Positions 24,208 to 33,006 of a DNA stretch of 64,000 nt are shown here, in pieces (position 1 is the first letter of the stretch; every line of letters begins with the position of its first letter). Location of the stretch: NCBI RefSeq assembly GCF_008084905.1, contig NZ_VSFC01000002.1:143077-207076 (forward strand). The letters are read 5' to 3'. Both the position numbers and the translations under genes were made by a program. The notes under the pieces were generated by a model. That model was not told the origin of the DNA. It worked only from the letters and a program-made list of their open reading frames with translations, and did not search any database. The stretch comes from Xanthomarina maritima. GTDB lineage: Bacteria; Bacteroidota; Bacteroidia; Flavobacteriales; Flavobacteriaceae.

Positions 24208-25211
24208 TGTTTGAAGGAATCGAATTTTTAAATAAAGAATTTTTCTGGTTGTTTTTATTACTTCCATTAGCTATAATATGGTATCTATTTAAGTATAAAA
24301 AACAAACAGCCGAGCTTAAAATATCAAGTATCAAAGGGTTTAAAATTGGTTCATCTATCATACCAAAATTTAAACATCTTCTTTTTATTTTACGCTTATT
24401 AGTATTGGCATTATTAATAACAGCCTTAGCAAGACCTAGAACAGTAGACGTATCTACAAAAACTAAAACAACTAGAGGTATCGATATTGTTATGGCAATA
24501 GATGTATCTGCAAGTATGTTGGCAAAAGATTTACGACCAAATAGATTAGAAGCTTTAAAACAAGTGGCTGCTCAATTTATAAAAGAAAGACCAAACGATA
24601 GAATTGGGCTAGTTGAATATGCTGGAGAAAGTTACACTAAAACACCTATTACTAGCGATAAAGCAATTGTATTACGTTCTTTAGAAAGTATAAAATACAA
24701 CACGATAATTGAAGGAGGGACAGCTATTGGAATGGGTTTAGCAACTTCAGTAAACCGTTTAAAAGATAGCAAAGCTAAAAGCAAAATAATCATTCTACTT
24801 ACAGATGGTGTTAATAATTCTGGATTTATAGATCCTAAAATTGCTAGCGAATTGGCCGTAGAATATGGTATTAAAACATACACCATTGGTTTAGGTACAA
24901 ATGGTATGGCTTTAACACCAATGAATATTTTACCAAATGGTAATATTCAATATGGTCGAGCTCAAGTTGAAATAGATGAGGAATTACTGAAAGAAATTGC
25001 GGAAGTAACTGGAGGAAAATACTTTAGAGCGACTAATAATAAAAAACTAGCTGAGATTTATGAAGAGATAAACAAGCTGGAAAAAACAGAAATTGAAGAG
25101 TTTAAATATTATAACTACGAAGAAAAATATAGACCATTAATATTATTAGCTGGCATGTTATTACTCTTTGAGCTGTTATTACGGTTTACAATTTTCAGAA
25201 GTTTTGTATAA
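24207..25211 (+). CDS. batA: BatA, vWA-domain membrane protein
   Basis: A 334-residue protein with two N-terminal TM helices (~12-28, 58-75) and a vWA domain. The MIDAS metal site is D99-V-S-A-S103 in IDVSASMLAKDL, with a threonine/GG segment (IIEGGTAIGMG) and LTDGVNNSGFI. A C-terminal TM helix (PLILLAGMLLLFELLLRF) closes the protein. Bat proteins (Bacteroides aerotolerance) are inner-membrane proteins acting with MoxR; a role in oxidative or stress tolerance is known from Bacteroides fragilis and Francisella, but the biochemical function is unclear. Its start overlaps the previous stop by one base, suggesting translational coupling. Confidence 0.93.
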   Translation: MFEGIEFLNKEFFWLFLLLPLAIIWYLFKYKKQTAELKISSIKGFKIGSSIIPKFKHLLFILRLLVLALLITALARPRTVDVSTKTKTTRGIDIVMAIDVSASMLAKDLRPNRLEALKQVAAQFIKERPNDRIGLVEYAGESYTKTPITSDKAIVLRSLESIKYNTIIEGGTAIGMGLATSVNRLKDSKAKSKIIILLTDGVNNSGFIDPKIASELAVEYGIKTYTIGLGTNGMALTPMNILPNGNIQYGRAQVEIDEELLKEIAEVTGGKYFRATNNKKLAEIYEEINKLEKTEIEEFKYYNYEEKYRPLILLAGMLLLFELLLRFTIFRSFV

Positions 25212-25266
25212 AAAAGTATTCGTGGAAAACAGATAAAAAAATCCACAAAAAACAAATAAACATTTA

Positions 25267-26304
25267 ATGTATCAATTAGAAGAAAAAATATGGTTTTGGG
25301 TTTTAGCGATTATTCCTGTATTAATCCTATTCTTTTTGGTGCTTCAACTTTGGAAACGCCATGCGCAAAAGAAATTTGCAGATATAAAACTATTAAAAAA
25401 ATTAAGCCCAAACCAATCGCTTTTTAAAGCCATATTAAAACTTGTTGTATTATGTTTGGCAATAGCATCATTAGCAATAGCTTTGGTAAATCCTAAAATT
25501 GGAACCAAACTAGAAACCGTTAAACGCGAAGGTGTAGACATAGTTTTTGCAGTTGATGTATCGAAAAGTATGCTAGCTGAAGATATTGCGCCAAACAGAT
25601 TAGAAAAAGCAAAACAATTAGTTACACAAATTATCAATAATCTAGCAAGCGATCGTGTTGGAATTATTGCTTATGCTGGAAAGGCATTTCCGCAATTACC
25701 AATTACAACAGATTATGCTTCGGCAAAAATGTTTCTTCAAAACATGAATACAGACATGTTATCTTCACAAGGAACTGCCATTAACGAAGCAATTGAATTA
25801 GCTAAAACTTATTATGATGATGACGAGCAAACCAACCGAGTTTTGATTATAATCTCAGATGGTGAAGACCATAGTGAAGATGCAGCCAAAGTAGCTGAAG
25901 AAGCTAGCGAAGAAGGCATAAGAATTTTTACAATTGGTGTTGGTAACGAAAAAGGAGGTCCAATTCCAATTAAGAGAAATGGCATTATTCTAAATTATAA
26001 AAAAGATAATAATGGTGAAACTGTTATTACTCGATTAAATGAGGAAACACTTAAATCAATTGCAGAAGAGGCTAATGGAGCCTATATCAATGGAGAGAAC
26101 ACGAATGATGTTGTAGAAAACATTAGAGATATTCTTAATAAAATGGACAAAAAAGAATTTGAAGCTAAACAATTTGCAGATTTTAAAGATCAGTTTCAAT
26201 GGTTTTTGGCTTTTGCAATAGCCTTTTTATTTATAGATATCTTTTTATTAGAACGAAAAACATCTTGGTTAAAAAAGTTAAATTTATTTAACGAAAATCT
26301 ATAA
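25267..26304 (+). CDS. batB: BatB, vWA-domain membrane protein
   Basis: A 345-residue paralogue of BatA with the same layout: N-terminal TM helices at ~10-27 and ~55-75, a vWA MIDAS site D97-V-S-K-S101 in AVDVSKSMLAEDIAPNR, LIIISDGEDHSEDA near ~195, and a C-terminal TM (WFLAFAIAFLFIDIFLLE). It is likely to pair with BatA in the inner membrane, under MoxR control. The next gene, batC, follows after a 113-base gap that contains a promoter-like element. Confidence 0.93.
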   Translation: MYQLEEKIWFWVLAIIPVLILFFLVLQLWKRHAQKKFADIKLLKKLSPNQSLFKAILKLVVLCLAIASLAIALVNPKIGTKLETVKREGVDIVFAVDVSKSMLAEDIAPNRLEKAKQLVTQIINNLASDRVGIIAYAGKAFPQLPITTDYASAKMFLQNMNTDMLSSQGTAINEAIELAKTYYDDDEQTNRVLIIISDGEDHSEDAAKVAEEASEEGIRIFTIGVGNEKGGPIPIKRNGIILNYKKDNNGETVITRLNEETLKSIAEEANGAYINGENTNDVVENIRDILNKMDKKEFEAKQFADFKDQFQWFLAFAIAFLFIDIFLLERKTSWLKKLNLFNENL

Positions 26305-26380
26305 ATTTTATCAAATTACATCTCGTTTGGTATCCCAAAATTTTATAAAAGCTTTAACTATCAGTCATACAAGTGTTTTA

Positions 26381-26388
26381 TATATTTG
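26381..26388 (+). promoter_or_regulatory. Possible internal -7 element before batC
   Basis: TATATTTG fits TAnnTTTG in the 113-base gap between batB and batC, 30 bases before the batC start. No TTG is seen at the -33 spacing, so an independent promoter is only suggested. Confidence 0.25.
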
Positions 26389-26418
26389 AAATTGCTTAAA
26401 GAAGAAGATAAGTAAAAA

Positions 26419-27276
26419 ATGAAACAACTATTAATTTACATATTTACTATTATTTCTGTTACTGGATTTTCTCAAGACAAAGACCAAGAAAAGGAACGAT
26501 TAGAAGCTTTAAAAAAAGCTAATAATTATGTATATGAAGGTAATGAGTTAGCCGTTAACGACGATTTTGTTTCAGCAGAAATGGCATATAGAAAAGCTAT
26601 TTCTAAACAGCCAACTACTGTTGCAGGTGCCTATAATTTAGGAACTTCTTATTATAATGAAGGTAGCTTTACCGAAGCTTTATATAGACTACAACAAGCC
26701 ACAAAAAGTGCAACTTCAAAAGAAGAAAAACATAAAGCATTTCATAATATTGGTAATATTTTGATGAAAAATAATCAATGTCAAGAAGCTGTAGATGCTT
26801 ATAAAGACGCCTTGAGAAATAACCCAACTGACGATGAAACACGTTATAATTTAGCATTAGCTAAAAAATGTGCTGAAGATCAAAAAGATAATCAGGAACA
26901 ACAAGACGATAATAAAGACGACCAGAATAAAGACCAGGATCAGGATCAAAATCAAGACGAAAACAAAGACAACCAAGATAAACAAAATCAGGAAGAAGGA
27001 GATAATAAAGAAGACCAGCAAGACAAAGGTGATCAAGATAAAAAAGATGGAGAAGACGAAAAAGATGATGAAGGAAAACCTAAAGAGGATAAACAAGATC
27101 AAGGCAAAGGTGAAGATCAAGAAAAGCAACAACCAAAACCTCAACAAGGACAATTGTCTCCTCAACAAGTAAAAAATTTGTTAGAAGCCATGAACAATCA
27201 AGAACAAAAAGTTCAAGAAAAAATGAATGCCGAAAAACAAAAAGGAGTAAAAATTCAAACAGAAAAAGATTGGTAA
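26419..27276 (+). CDS. batC: BatC, TPR protein with a long charged low-complexity tail
   Basis: A 285-residue exported protein: signal peptide (LLIYIFTIISVTGFSQ), then two to three TPR repeats (AEMAYRKAISKQPTTVAGAY, ALYRLQQATKSATSKEEKHK, AVDAYKDALRNNPTDDETRY; residues ~50-150). Residues ~150-245 are almost entirely D, K, Q, E, N and G in short repeats, then a C-terminal helix (SPQQVKNLLEAMNNQEQKVQ). BatC with BatB/BatA is the third gene of the standard Bat core. The low-complexity stretch is an in-frame feature, with matching A/G-rich codons. Periplasmic. Confidence 0.9.
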   Translation: MKQLLIYIFTIISVTGFSQDKDQEKERLEALKKANNYVYEGNELAVNDDFVSAEMAYRKAISKQPTTVAGAYNLGTSYYNEGSFTEALYRLQQATKSATSKEEKHKAFHNIGNILMKNNQCQEAVDAYKDALRNNPTDDETRYNLALAKKCAEDQKDNQEQQDDNKDDQNKDQDQDQNQDENKDNQDKQNQEEGDNKEDQQDKGDQDKKDGEDEKDDEGKPKEDKQDQGKGEDQEKQQPKPQQGQLSPQQVKNLLEAMNNQEQKVQEKMNAEKQKGVKIQTEKDW

Positions 27277-27305
27277 TCTAAACTCGAGAACTCTTATCTG
27301 TAAAA

Positions 27306-29081
27306 ATGAAATTATTAAACTATATATCATTAATTCTAATTGTACTTAGTACTAGTATTGCTAGCGCTCAAATATCATTTGAAGCGAAAGTAAGCAAGAA
27401 AAAACTTGGTATTAACGAAAGACTACGTGTAGATTTTGAAATGAATCAGGATGGAGATAATTTTAATCCTCCAGATTTTCAAAATTTCACAGTTATTGGT
27501 GGTCCAAACCAAGCTGTGAGTACCTCTTGGGTTAATGGGAAACGATCTTATAAAAAAACTTACAGCTATTTTTTGTCTCCAAAACAAAGAGGGACATTCT
27601 CAATAAAACAAGCTTCTATAGAAATAGATGGTGACGTTTATAAAACCTCACCAATTACTATTGTTGTTACTGCTGCTGTTAATAATCCAAACGATCCAAA
27701 TAATCCTGAAACTATCGCAGCAGATAACATTCATTTAGTTGCAGAGGTTTCAAATACAAATCCTTATTTAAACGAAGCCATTACAGTTGTATATAAACTT
27801 TACGTATCTCCAGATACTGGGGTTAGTAACTGGAGAGAAAAAGACAATCCTAGGTATAATGATTTTTGGAGCCAGAATATAGATATTAAAGGACTTAAAG
27901 TTCAAAATGGAACTTATAAAGGTGAAGATTATAGATTTGTTGTATTACGTAAAACAGTACTTTATCCTCAAAAAACAGGAAAGTTAGAGATTGAACCATT
28001 AAGTTTAGATGTTACTATAGAAGTGCCTACAAACAGAAGAGATATTTTTGGTGGAAGGTTAATGACTCAAGGTCATAAAACCATTTCTGCAGGTAGTAGA
28101 ACTATTAATGTAAAAGAATTGCCTCTAAATGGAAAACCAGCAGATTTTACAGGAGCTGTTGGTGATTTCGAGTTTAATGTTATAACTACTAAAACAGAAT
28201 TAAATGCTTCAGAATCTTTACAAGCTAGAGTTGAAGTAAAAGGAAACGGAAATTTAAAATTATTTGAATTGCCAAAGTTAACCTTGCCAAGTTCATTAGA
28301 AGTTTATGAGCCTGAGCATACAGAAAATGTTTCAACAAATTTAAATGGCATGCAAGGTGGTATCTCAGATAGTTATACTATAGTTCCACAATTTAAAGGG
28401 AAATACCCAATTCCAAGTATTTCTTTCTCTTATTTCGACTTAAAAACTGAATCTTATAAACGTATTTCTTCAGGCGAAATAGTAATCAATGTCCTTGAAG
28501 GTCCAACTAATACAACTTCTTCAGATAACAATATAGCTTCTGTTAACAATGGAAAACAGCCTGTGGTTGTTAATAACCAGCAATTTGCATTTATAAAAAC
28601 TAATACTAATTTAACTGCAATAAAACCAAATTACTTTTTTAAGTCAACAGGTTTTTGGACCGGATTATTATTACCTCTTTTAGCAATACCATTAGCATTA
28701 ATAATTAGAAAGAAAAAACAAGAACGTGATGCAGATGTAGTTGGTAATAAAATTAGAAAAGCTGATAAATTGGCTAAGAAATATTTAAGCGAAGCTAAAA
28801 AAGCATTAGGTAAAAAAGAAGCATTCTATGTGGCTTTAGAAAAAGCATTACATAACTATTTAAAAGCTAAATTAAATATAGAAACTAGCGATTTAGCTAA
28901 AGATAAAATTGAAAACCTATTAACAAGCAGACAGGTTAACAACATTATTGTATTAGAGTTTATACAAATTTTAAAGAACTGCGAATTAGCTCGTTATACG
29001 CCTATTACAAATGTAGAAATGCAGCAAGATTACGATAAAGCAGCTTCAACCATTTCAGCCATAGACAAACAATTTAAATGA
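27306..29081 (+). CDS. batD: BatD, oxygen tolerance protein
   Basis: A 591-residue membrane protein: signal peptide (LILIVLSTSIASAQ), a large periplasmic region with repeated beta domains (FEAKVSKKKLGINERLRVDF; NIHLVAEVSNTNPYLNEAIT; ETFGGRLM-like loops), a TM helix (FWTGLLLPLLAIPLALIIRK at ~455-474), then a cytoplasmic ~110-residue helical tail (ADKLAKKYLSEAKKALGKKE) typical of BatD. The segment TVVYKLYVSPDTGVSNWRE is a family block. It overlaps batE by four bases (ATGA). Periplasmic beta domains probably bind partner proteins of the Bat complex; not proven. Confidence 0.92.
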   Translation: MKLLNYISLILIVLSTSIASAQISFEAKVSKKKLGINERLRVDFEMNQDGDNFNPPDFQNFTVIGGPNQAVSTSWVNGKRSYKKTYSYFLSPKQRGTFSIKQASIEIDGDVYKTSPITIVVTAAVNNPNDPNNPETIAADNIHLVAEVSNTNPYLNEAITVVYKLYVSPDTGVSNWREKDNPRYNDFWSQNIDIKGLKVQNGTYKGEDYRFVVLRKTVLYPQKTGKLEIEPLSLDVTIEVPTNRRDIFGGRLMTQGHKTISAGSRTINVKELPLNGKPADFTGAVGDFEFNVITTKTELNASESLQARVEVKGNGNLKLFELPKLTLPSSLEVYEPEHTENVSTNLNGMQGGISDSYTIVPQFKGKYPIPSISFSYFDLKTESYKRISSGEIVINVLEGPTNTTSSDNNIASVNNGKQPVVVNNQQFAFIKTNTNLTAIKPNYFFKSTGFWTGLLLPLLAIPLALIIRKKKQERDADVVGNKIRKADKLAKKYLSEAKKALGKKEAFYVALEKALHNYLKAKLNIETSDLAKDKIENLLTSRQVNNIIVLEFIQILKNCELARYTPITNVEMQQDYDKAASTISAIDKQFK

Positions 29082-29836
29082 AACAGTTAGTTTACATATT
29101 TGCATTTTTATTGAGCTTTTCATCTATAGCTCAAAATGGCTCTTTATTCGAACAAGGTAACGCGTTATATAACGAGGGAGATTTCGATCAAGCCATTTTA
29201 AAATATGAAGCCATTTTAAATAATGGAGAACACTCTGCAGAATTGTATTTTAATTTAGCAAATGCACATTATAAATTAAATCATATTGCTCCTAGTATTT
29301 TTTATTATGAAAAAGCTTTGCAACTTGCTCCTAACGATAGAGAAATACAAAATAATGCAGCATTTGCTCGAAATATGACTATAGACGCTATTGGTTCTGT
29401 TCCTGAGGTTGGGTTATCTAACTATATAAAGAACATAACCAATAAATTGAGTTTTGACTCTTGGGCTAAAATTTCTATTATTTTTGTATGCTTATTTGTA
29501 GCTCTTTTTCTATTCTATTATTTTGCGTATTCAACCACAAGAAAAAGAGTATCTTTTATAAGCAGTATGGTTTGTGTTGGATTAACATGTATCACAATAG
29601 CTTTTGCTTTTCATAAATTTAATTTAGATAAAAAGAATCGTCCAGCTATTGTATTTGCTCAGGAAAGCCAAGTAAAAAGCGAACCAAATTTACGCAGCAC
29701 TGAAGCTTTTATACTACACGAAGGTACTAAGGTTCAAATTTTAGATACAGTTAATAACTGGAAAAAAATTAAACTTTCAGACGGTAAAACCGGCTGGATT
29801 ATAAATGATGATTTAAAAGCATTAAGTGATATTTAA
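29078..29836 (+). CDS. batE: BatE, TPR-SH3 membrane protein
   Basis: A 252-residue protein with a signal peptide (MKQLVYIFAFLLSFSSIAQ), TPR repeats (EQGNALYNEGDFDQAILKYE, ELYFNLANAHYKLNHIAPSI; ~25-95), two TM helices (ISIIFVCLFVALFLFYYFAY, ~130-150, and SMVCVGLTCITIAFAFHKF, ~165-183), and a C-terminal bacterial SH3-type domain (VKSEPNLRSTEAFILHEGTK ... WKKIKLSDGKTGWI). It is the last gene of the Bat operon. No strong terminator was seen directly after it; a TATATTTG promoter element lies 33 bases downstream of its stop. Confidence 0.92.
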   Translation: MKQLVYIFAFLLSFSSIAQNGSLFEQGNALYNEGDFDQAILKYEAILNNGEHSAELYFNLANAHYKLNHIAPSIFYYEKALQLAPNDREIQNNAAFARNMTIDAIGSVPEVGLSNYIKNITNKLSFDSWAKISIIFVCLFVALFLFYYFAYSTTRKRVSFISSMVCVGLTCITIAFAFHKFNLDKKNRPAIVFAQESQVKSEPNLRSTEAFILHEGTKVQILDTVNNWKKIKLSDGKTGWIINDDLKALSDI

Positions 29837-29868
29837 TATTCAAATAACACGTTAAGAATTTAAAACAT

Positions 29869-29876
29869 TATATTTG
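29869..29876 (+). promoter_or_regulatory. Putative -7 promoter element for the carbonic anhydrase-SulP locus
   Basis: TATATTTG fits TAnnTTTG and is followed by GCAAT, 25 bases before the ATG at 29902. No TTG at -33 was seen. It could drive the small membrane gene and the following carbonic anhydrase gene. Confidence 0.35.
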
Positions 29877-29901
29877 CAATCGTATATATTTAAAAAATAA
29901 A

Positions 29902-30195
29902 ATGTCAAAAAAAGTAGTTTCTATATGTTTATCAGTAATTTTTTTACTGTTTATAGTTACGCCAACTGTTATTATGATAGTTGATGATTCTATTGACATT
30001 TCTATTATATACTCTACTTCCGAAGAAGAAGAAAGAGGACATGAAAAACTTAAAGATGTTTTATATTCAAAAGAAGTTTCAAATGAATCAGATTTGGTAT
30101 TTACTTCTGCTGAAAATAATTTAGGTTATTGCTTCAAAAAATATCCTAAACCTCATTTAAACCTCATCTCACCTCCTCCTCAAAAGAACATTTAA
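29902..30195 (+). CDS. Small membrane protein of unknown function upstream of carbonic anhydrase-SulP
   Basis: A 97-residue protein. An N-terminal hydrophobic helix (VVSICLSVIFLLFIVTPTVI, residues ~5-24) is either a signal anchor or a TM helix; after it comes DDSIDISIIYSTSEEEERG, a polar helical stretch, and a Pro-rich C-terminus (YPKPHLNLISPPPQ). Single cysteine in GYCFKKYP. It stands between batE and the first carbonic anhydrase gene, 113 bases before it. I recognise no domain. A role with the downstream transporter is guessed only from position. Confidence 0.65.
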   Translation: MSKKVVSICLSVIFLLFIVTPTVIMIVDDSIDISIIYSTSEEEERGHEKLKDVLYSKEVSNESDLVFTSAENNLGYCFKKYPKPHLNLISPPPQKNI

Positions 30196-30308
30196 TAAAC
30201 TCTATTTTAGGTTGTTCAGTCAACCTATGATTATTAAAAAAACAGCTTTTTAATCAACTATATGATTGAAAAAAGTACTAATTATTATATGTTCAAAAAC
30301 TATTAAAA

Positions 30309-30938
30309 ATGAAAGCACATACTAGAGAAACACAGGCAACAATGACACCAGAAAAGTCATTACATTATTTAAAAGAAGGAAATATTAGATTTCAAAATAA
30401 TTTAAAAGCAAACAGAAACTTATTAGAACAAGTTAACGATACCAGTGATGGACAATTTCCATTTGCTACTATTTTAAGTTGCATTGATTCTAGAGTTTCA
30501 GCAGAATTGGTTTTTGACCAAGGATTAGGCGATATTTTTAGTGTTCGTATTGCAGGAAATTTTGTAAACCAAGATATTTTAGGAAGTATGGAGTTTGCTT
30601 GTAAACTTGCTGGCACAAAACTTATTGTGGTGTTAGGTCACACAAGTTGTGGTGCTGTAAAAGGTGCTTGCGATGATGCTAAACTTGGTAACTTAACAGG
30701 TATGTTAGCAAAAATTAAACCAGCAGTAAAAGCTGTAACAGAGCCTCAGGACAAAAATTTAAGAAACTCTTCTAACCTTGACTTTGTAGATCATGTATCT
30801 GAGAAAAACGTGCAACTAACTATTGAAAGAATTATTGAAGAAAGTGATGTTTTAGCTGATATGCAAAACAATGGAGAAATTATGATTGTTGGAGCTATGT
30901 ATGATATAAATACAGGAGCAGTAACTTTTTATGAGTAA
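30309..30938 (+). CDS. Beta-carbonic anhydrase, first copy
   Basis: A 209-residue beta-class carbonic anhydrase. Zinc ligands C58, H111 and C114, with the D60-R62 catalytic dyad: SCIDSR (57-62) and GHTSCGAVKG (110-119). It interconverts CO2 and bicarbonate in the cytoplasm. The N-terminus TPEKSLHYLKEGNIRFQNNL is long-form. It lacks a signal peptide. It lies 33 bases upstream of a SulP transporter, which suggests that the enzyme supplies or consumes bicarbonate carried by that protein. It is clearly a different subgroup from the second copy at 33007 (compare GHTSCGAVKG with GHYGCGGVKA). Confidence 0.95.
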   Translation: MKAHTRETQATMTPEKSLHYLKEGNIRFQNNLKANRNLLEQVNDTSDGQFPFATILSCIDSRVSAELVFDQGLGDIFSVRIAGNFVNQDILGSMEFACKLAGTKLIVVLGHTSCGAVKGACDDAKLGNLTGMLAKIKPAVKAVTEPQDKNLRNSSNLDFVDHVSEKNVQLTIERIIEESDVLADMQNNGEIMIVGAMYDINTGAVTFYE

Positions 30939-30971
30939 TATTTTCTTTAACTTAAAATTAAACTAACATTT

Positions 30972-32834
30972 ATGAAAAACTTATTCTCAAATATTAAAGG
31001 TGATGCCTTTGGAGGAATTACTGCTGGTATTGTGGCTTTACCATTAGCACTTGCCTTTGGTGTATCCTCAGGGTTAGGTCCTACAGCCGGACTTTATGGA
31101 GCTATTTTTATTAGCTTTTTTGCAGCACTTTTTGGTGGAACTAACACACAAATATCTGGACCTACTGCTCCTATGACTGCTGTTAGTATGGTTGTAATAG
31201 CTGGCATTATTGCAACTAACGATGGAGATGTTAATAAAGCTTTGCCTGTAATATTAACTGTTTTCTTATTAGCTGGACTTATGCAAGTAGGTCTTGGTGT
31301 ACTCGGTCTAGGTAAATATATAAGATATATTCCATACCCTGTAGTTTCTGGTTTTATGACAGCAATTGGAGTTATAATATTATTAACTCAAGTGTTACCT
31401 TCATTAGGTTACTACCCAAAAGAAGATGCAGAATATGTAAACCAATTTAAACCTCAAGCCGAAGAGGTTATTTTAGAAAATATCTTAAAAGAAGAAGCTG
31501 GTGAAGGTATTCTAGTATTGGAAGATTTTCAAGAAACTATTTCTAGAGCTGGAGAAATTTCACAAGAAGCTATTTTAAAAGAATCTCAAACGCTTGCTGC
31601 AAAAGAAGCTTCTGGAGCATTAGGTGCTATAAAAGCAATGCCTAGAGCTCTTCAAAATATTAATTGGTTAGAACTTATTTTGGCTTTAGGAACTATTTTT
31701 ATTATTTATGGTTTTAAACGCATTACAAAAGCTGTACCAAGCACATTAGTCGCATTAATAGTTATGTCTGGAATAGCCGTTGGTTTTGGCCTAGATTATA
31801 GACCTATTGAAGAAATTCCAAGTGGACTTCCAATACCTAATCTAGAAATATTTACTAGCTTTAATTTAAATAGCATTATGCCATATATTTTTACGGCATT
31901 AACTTTAGCTCTATTAGGTGCAATAGATTCTTTACTAACAAGTGTTGTTGCCGACAATATGACTAAAACAAAACACAAACCTAATAAAGAATTAGTTGGT
32001 CAAGGAATTGGTAATAGTATTGCTGCCGTTTTTGGAGGTATTCCTGGAGCAGGAGCAACAATTAGAACCGTAGTAAACATTACTTCTGGAGGGAAAACAA
32101 AACTTTCTGGAATGATAGCAGGTGTTATGTTATTAATAATCTTATTAGGGCTTGGACCAGTTGCATCAAAAATTCCAGCAGCTGTTTTAGCAGGAATTTT
32201 AATAACTGTAGGTATTGGTGTAATGGATTATAAAGGTCTTAAAGCTATTCCAAGTTTACCAAGAGATATTAAAATAGGACCATTTAAATTAAGTTCAGAA
32301 GTTATGATAATGCTAATTGTATTACTGCTTTCTACTTTTTGGAACCTTGTTTATGCTGTAGGAATTGGTTTAGTTATTGCATCCTTAATGTTTATGAAAT
32401 TAATTGGCGATTTAACAGCTGAACGAAGTGATGTGAAGCCTCTTAAAGAAGAAGCTTGGAAAGATGAAACAAATTTCCCAGAACGTTTAAAAGAAGAGGT
32501 TTTTATCAAACATTTAAAAGGACCTTTGTTCTTTGGTTCAACTAGCGAATTTCAACAACTTACTGCACAAATTCCAGATACAGCCTCGTATGTTATTATG
32601 CGTTTAGGACGTATGCAATATATGGATCAATCTGGACTATATGCAATGGAAGACATGTTATTAGATTTGAAAAAGAGAAATATAGATGTTGTTTTTGTTG
32701 GTCTTTTAAAACAACCAAGATATATGATGGAACGTATTGATATTATTCCTGACTTCATTCCAGAAGAGCAGATTTTTACAACATTTAAAGACTGTGTGAA
32801 ATGGATTAAAGAACACGTTAAGGATAAACATTAA
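30972..32834 (+). CDS. SulP-family anion transporter with STAS domain, first copy (probable bicarbonate)
   Basis: A 620-residue inner-membrane transporter of the SLC26/SulP family. The family core SGPTAPMTAVSM (62-73) and the N-terminal GDAFGGITAGIVALPLALAF are intact, as are ATIRTVVNITSGGKT and a C-terminal STAS domain (~490-620) with MDQSGLYAMEDM. Between helix segments, residues ~148-230 form an extra soluble insert rich in E and K (YYPKEDAEYVNQFKPQAEEV). The adjacent carbonic anhydrase suggests bicarbonate as substrate, as in BicA; sulfate is possible. The second copy at 33653 is roughly three-quarters identical by eye. Confidence 0.93.
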   Translation: MKNLFSNIKGDAFGGITAGIVALPLALAFGVSSGLGPTAGLYGAIFISFFAALFGGTNTQISGPTAPMTAVSMVVIAGIIATNDGDVNKALPVILTVFLLAGLMQVGLGVLGLGKYIRYIPYPVVSGFMTAIGVIILLTQVLPSLGYYPKEDAEYVNQFKPQAEEVILENILKEEAGEGILVLEDFQETISRAGEISQEAILKESQTLAAKEASGALGAIKAMPRALQNINWLELILALGTIFIIYGFKRITKAVPSTLVALIVMSGIAVGFGLDYRPIEEIPSGLPIPNLEIFTSFNLNSIMPYIFTALTLALLGAIDSLLTSVVADNMTKTKHKPNKELVGQGIGNSIAAVFGGIPGAGATIRTVVNITSGGKTKLSGMIAGVMLLIILLGLGPVASKIPAAVLAGILITVGIGVMDYKGLKAIPSLPRDIKIGPFKLSSEVMIMLIVLLLSTFWNLVYAVGIGLVIASLMFMKLIGDLTAERSDVKPLKEEAWKDETNFPERLKEEVFIKHLKGPLFFGSTSEFQQLTAQIPDTASYVIMRLGRMQYMDQSGLYAMEDMLLDLKKRNIDVVFVGLLKQPRYMMERIDIIPDFIPEEQIFTTFKDCVKWIKEHVKDKH

Positions 32835-32852
32835 AGAAGGTTAGAAGTTATA

Positions 32853-32900
32853 AAAAGCCACTCATCCTTTATATTAATTTAGGAATGGAGTGGCTTTTTT
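32853..32900 (+). terminator. Rho-independent terminator after first SulP gene
   Basis: AAAAGCCACTCATCCT and AGGAATGGAGTGGCTTTT pair with one small bulge around an AT-rich loop, then TTT. It ends the first module, so the second carbonic anhydrase-SulP pair is likely a separate transcript. Confidence 0.85.
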
Positions 32901-33006
32901 AGTTGCTAAACTTCTTATATTTTGTTTACTTTTTCTATTTCAATACTTATATAATTAATAATAGTATCTTTAAAAAAACTAACACTAACACTTCAAAATT
33001 AAGTTT

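Noticed and set aside
26857..27172. Long open frames in other phases and on the minus strand across the batC tail
   Set aside because: They are by-products of the A/G-rich repeat-like codons of the batC charged tail; their translations are monotonous (K/I/T- or F/I/L-rich) with no start context.
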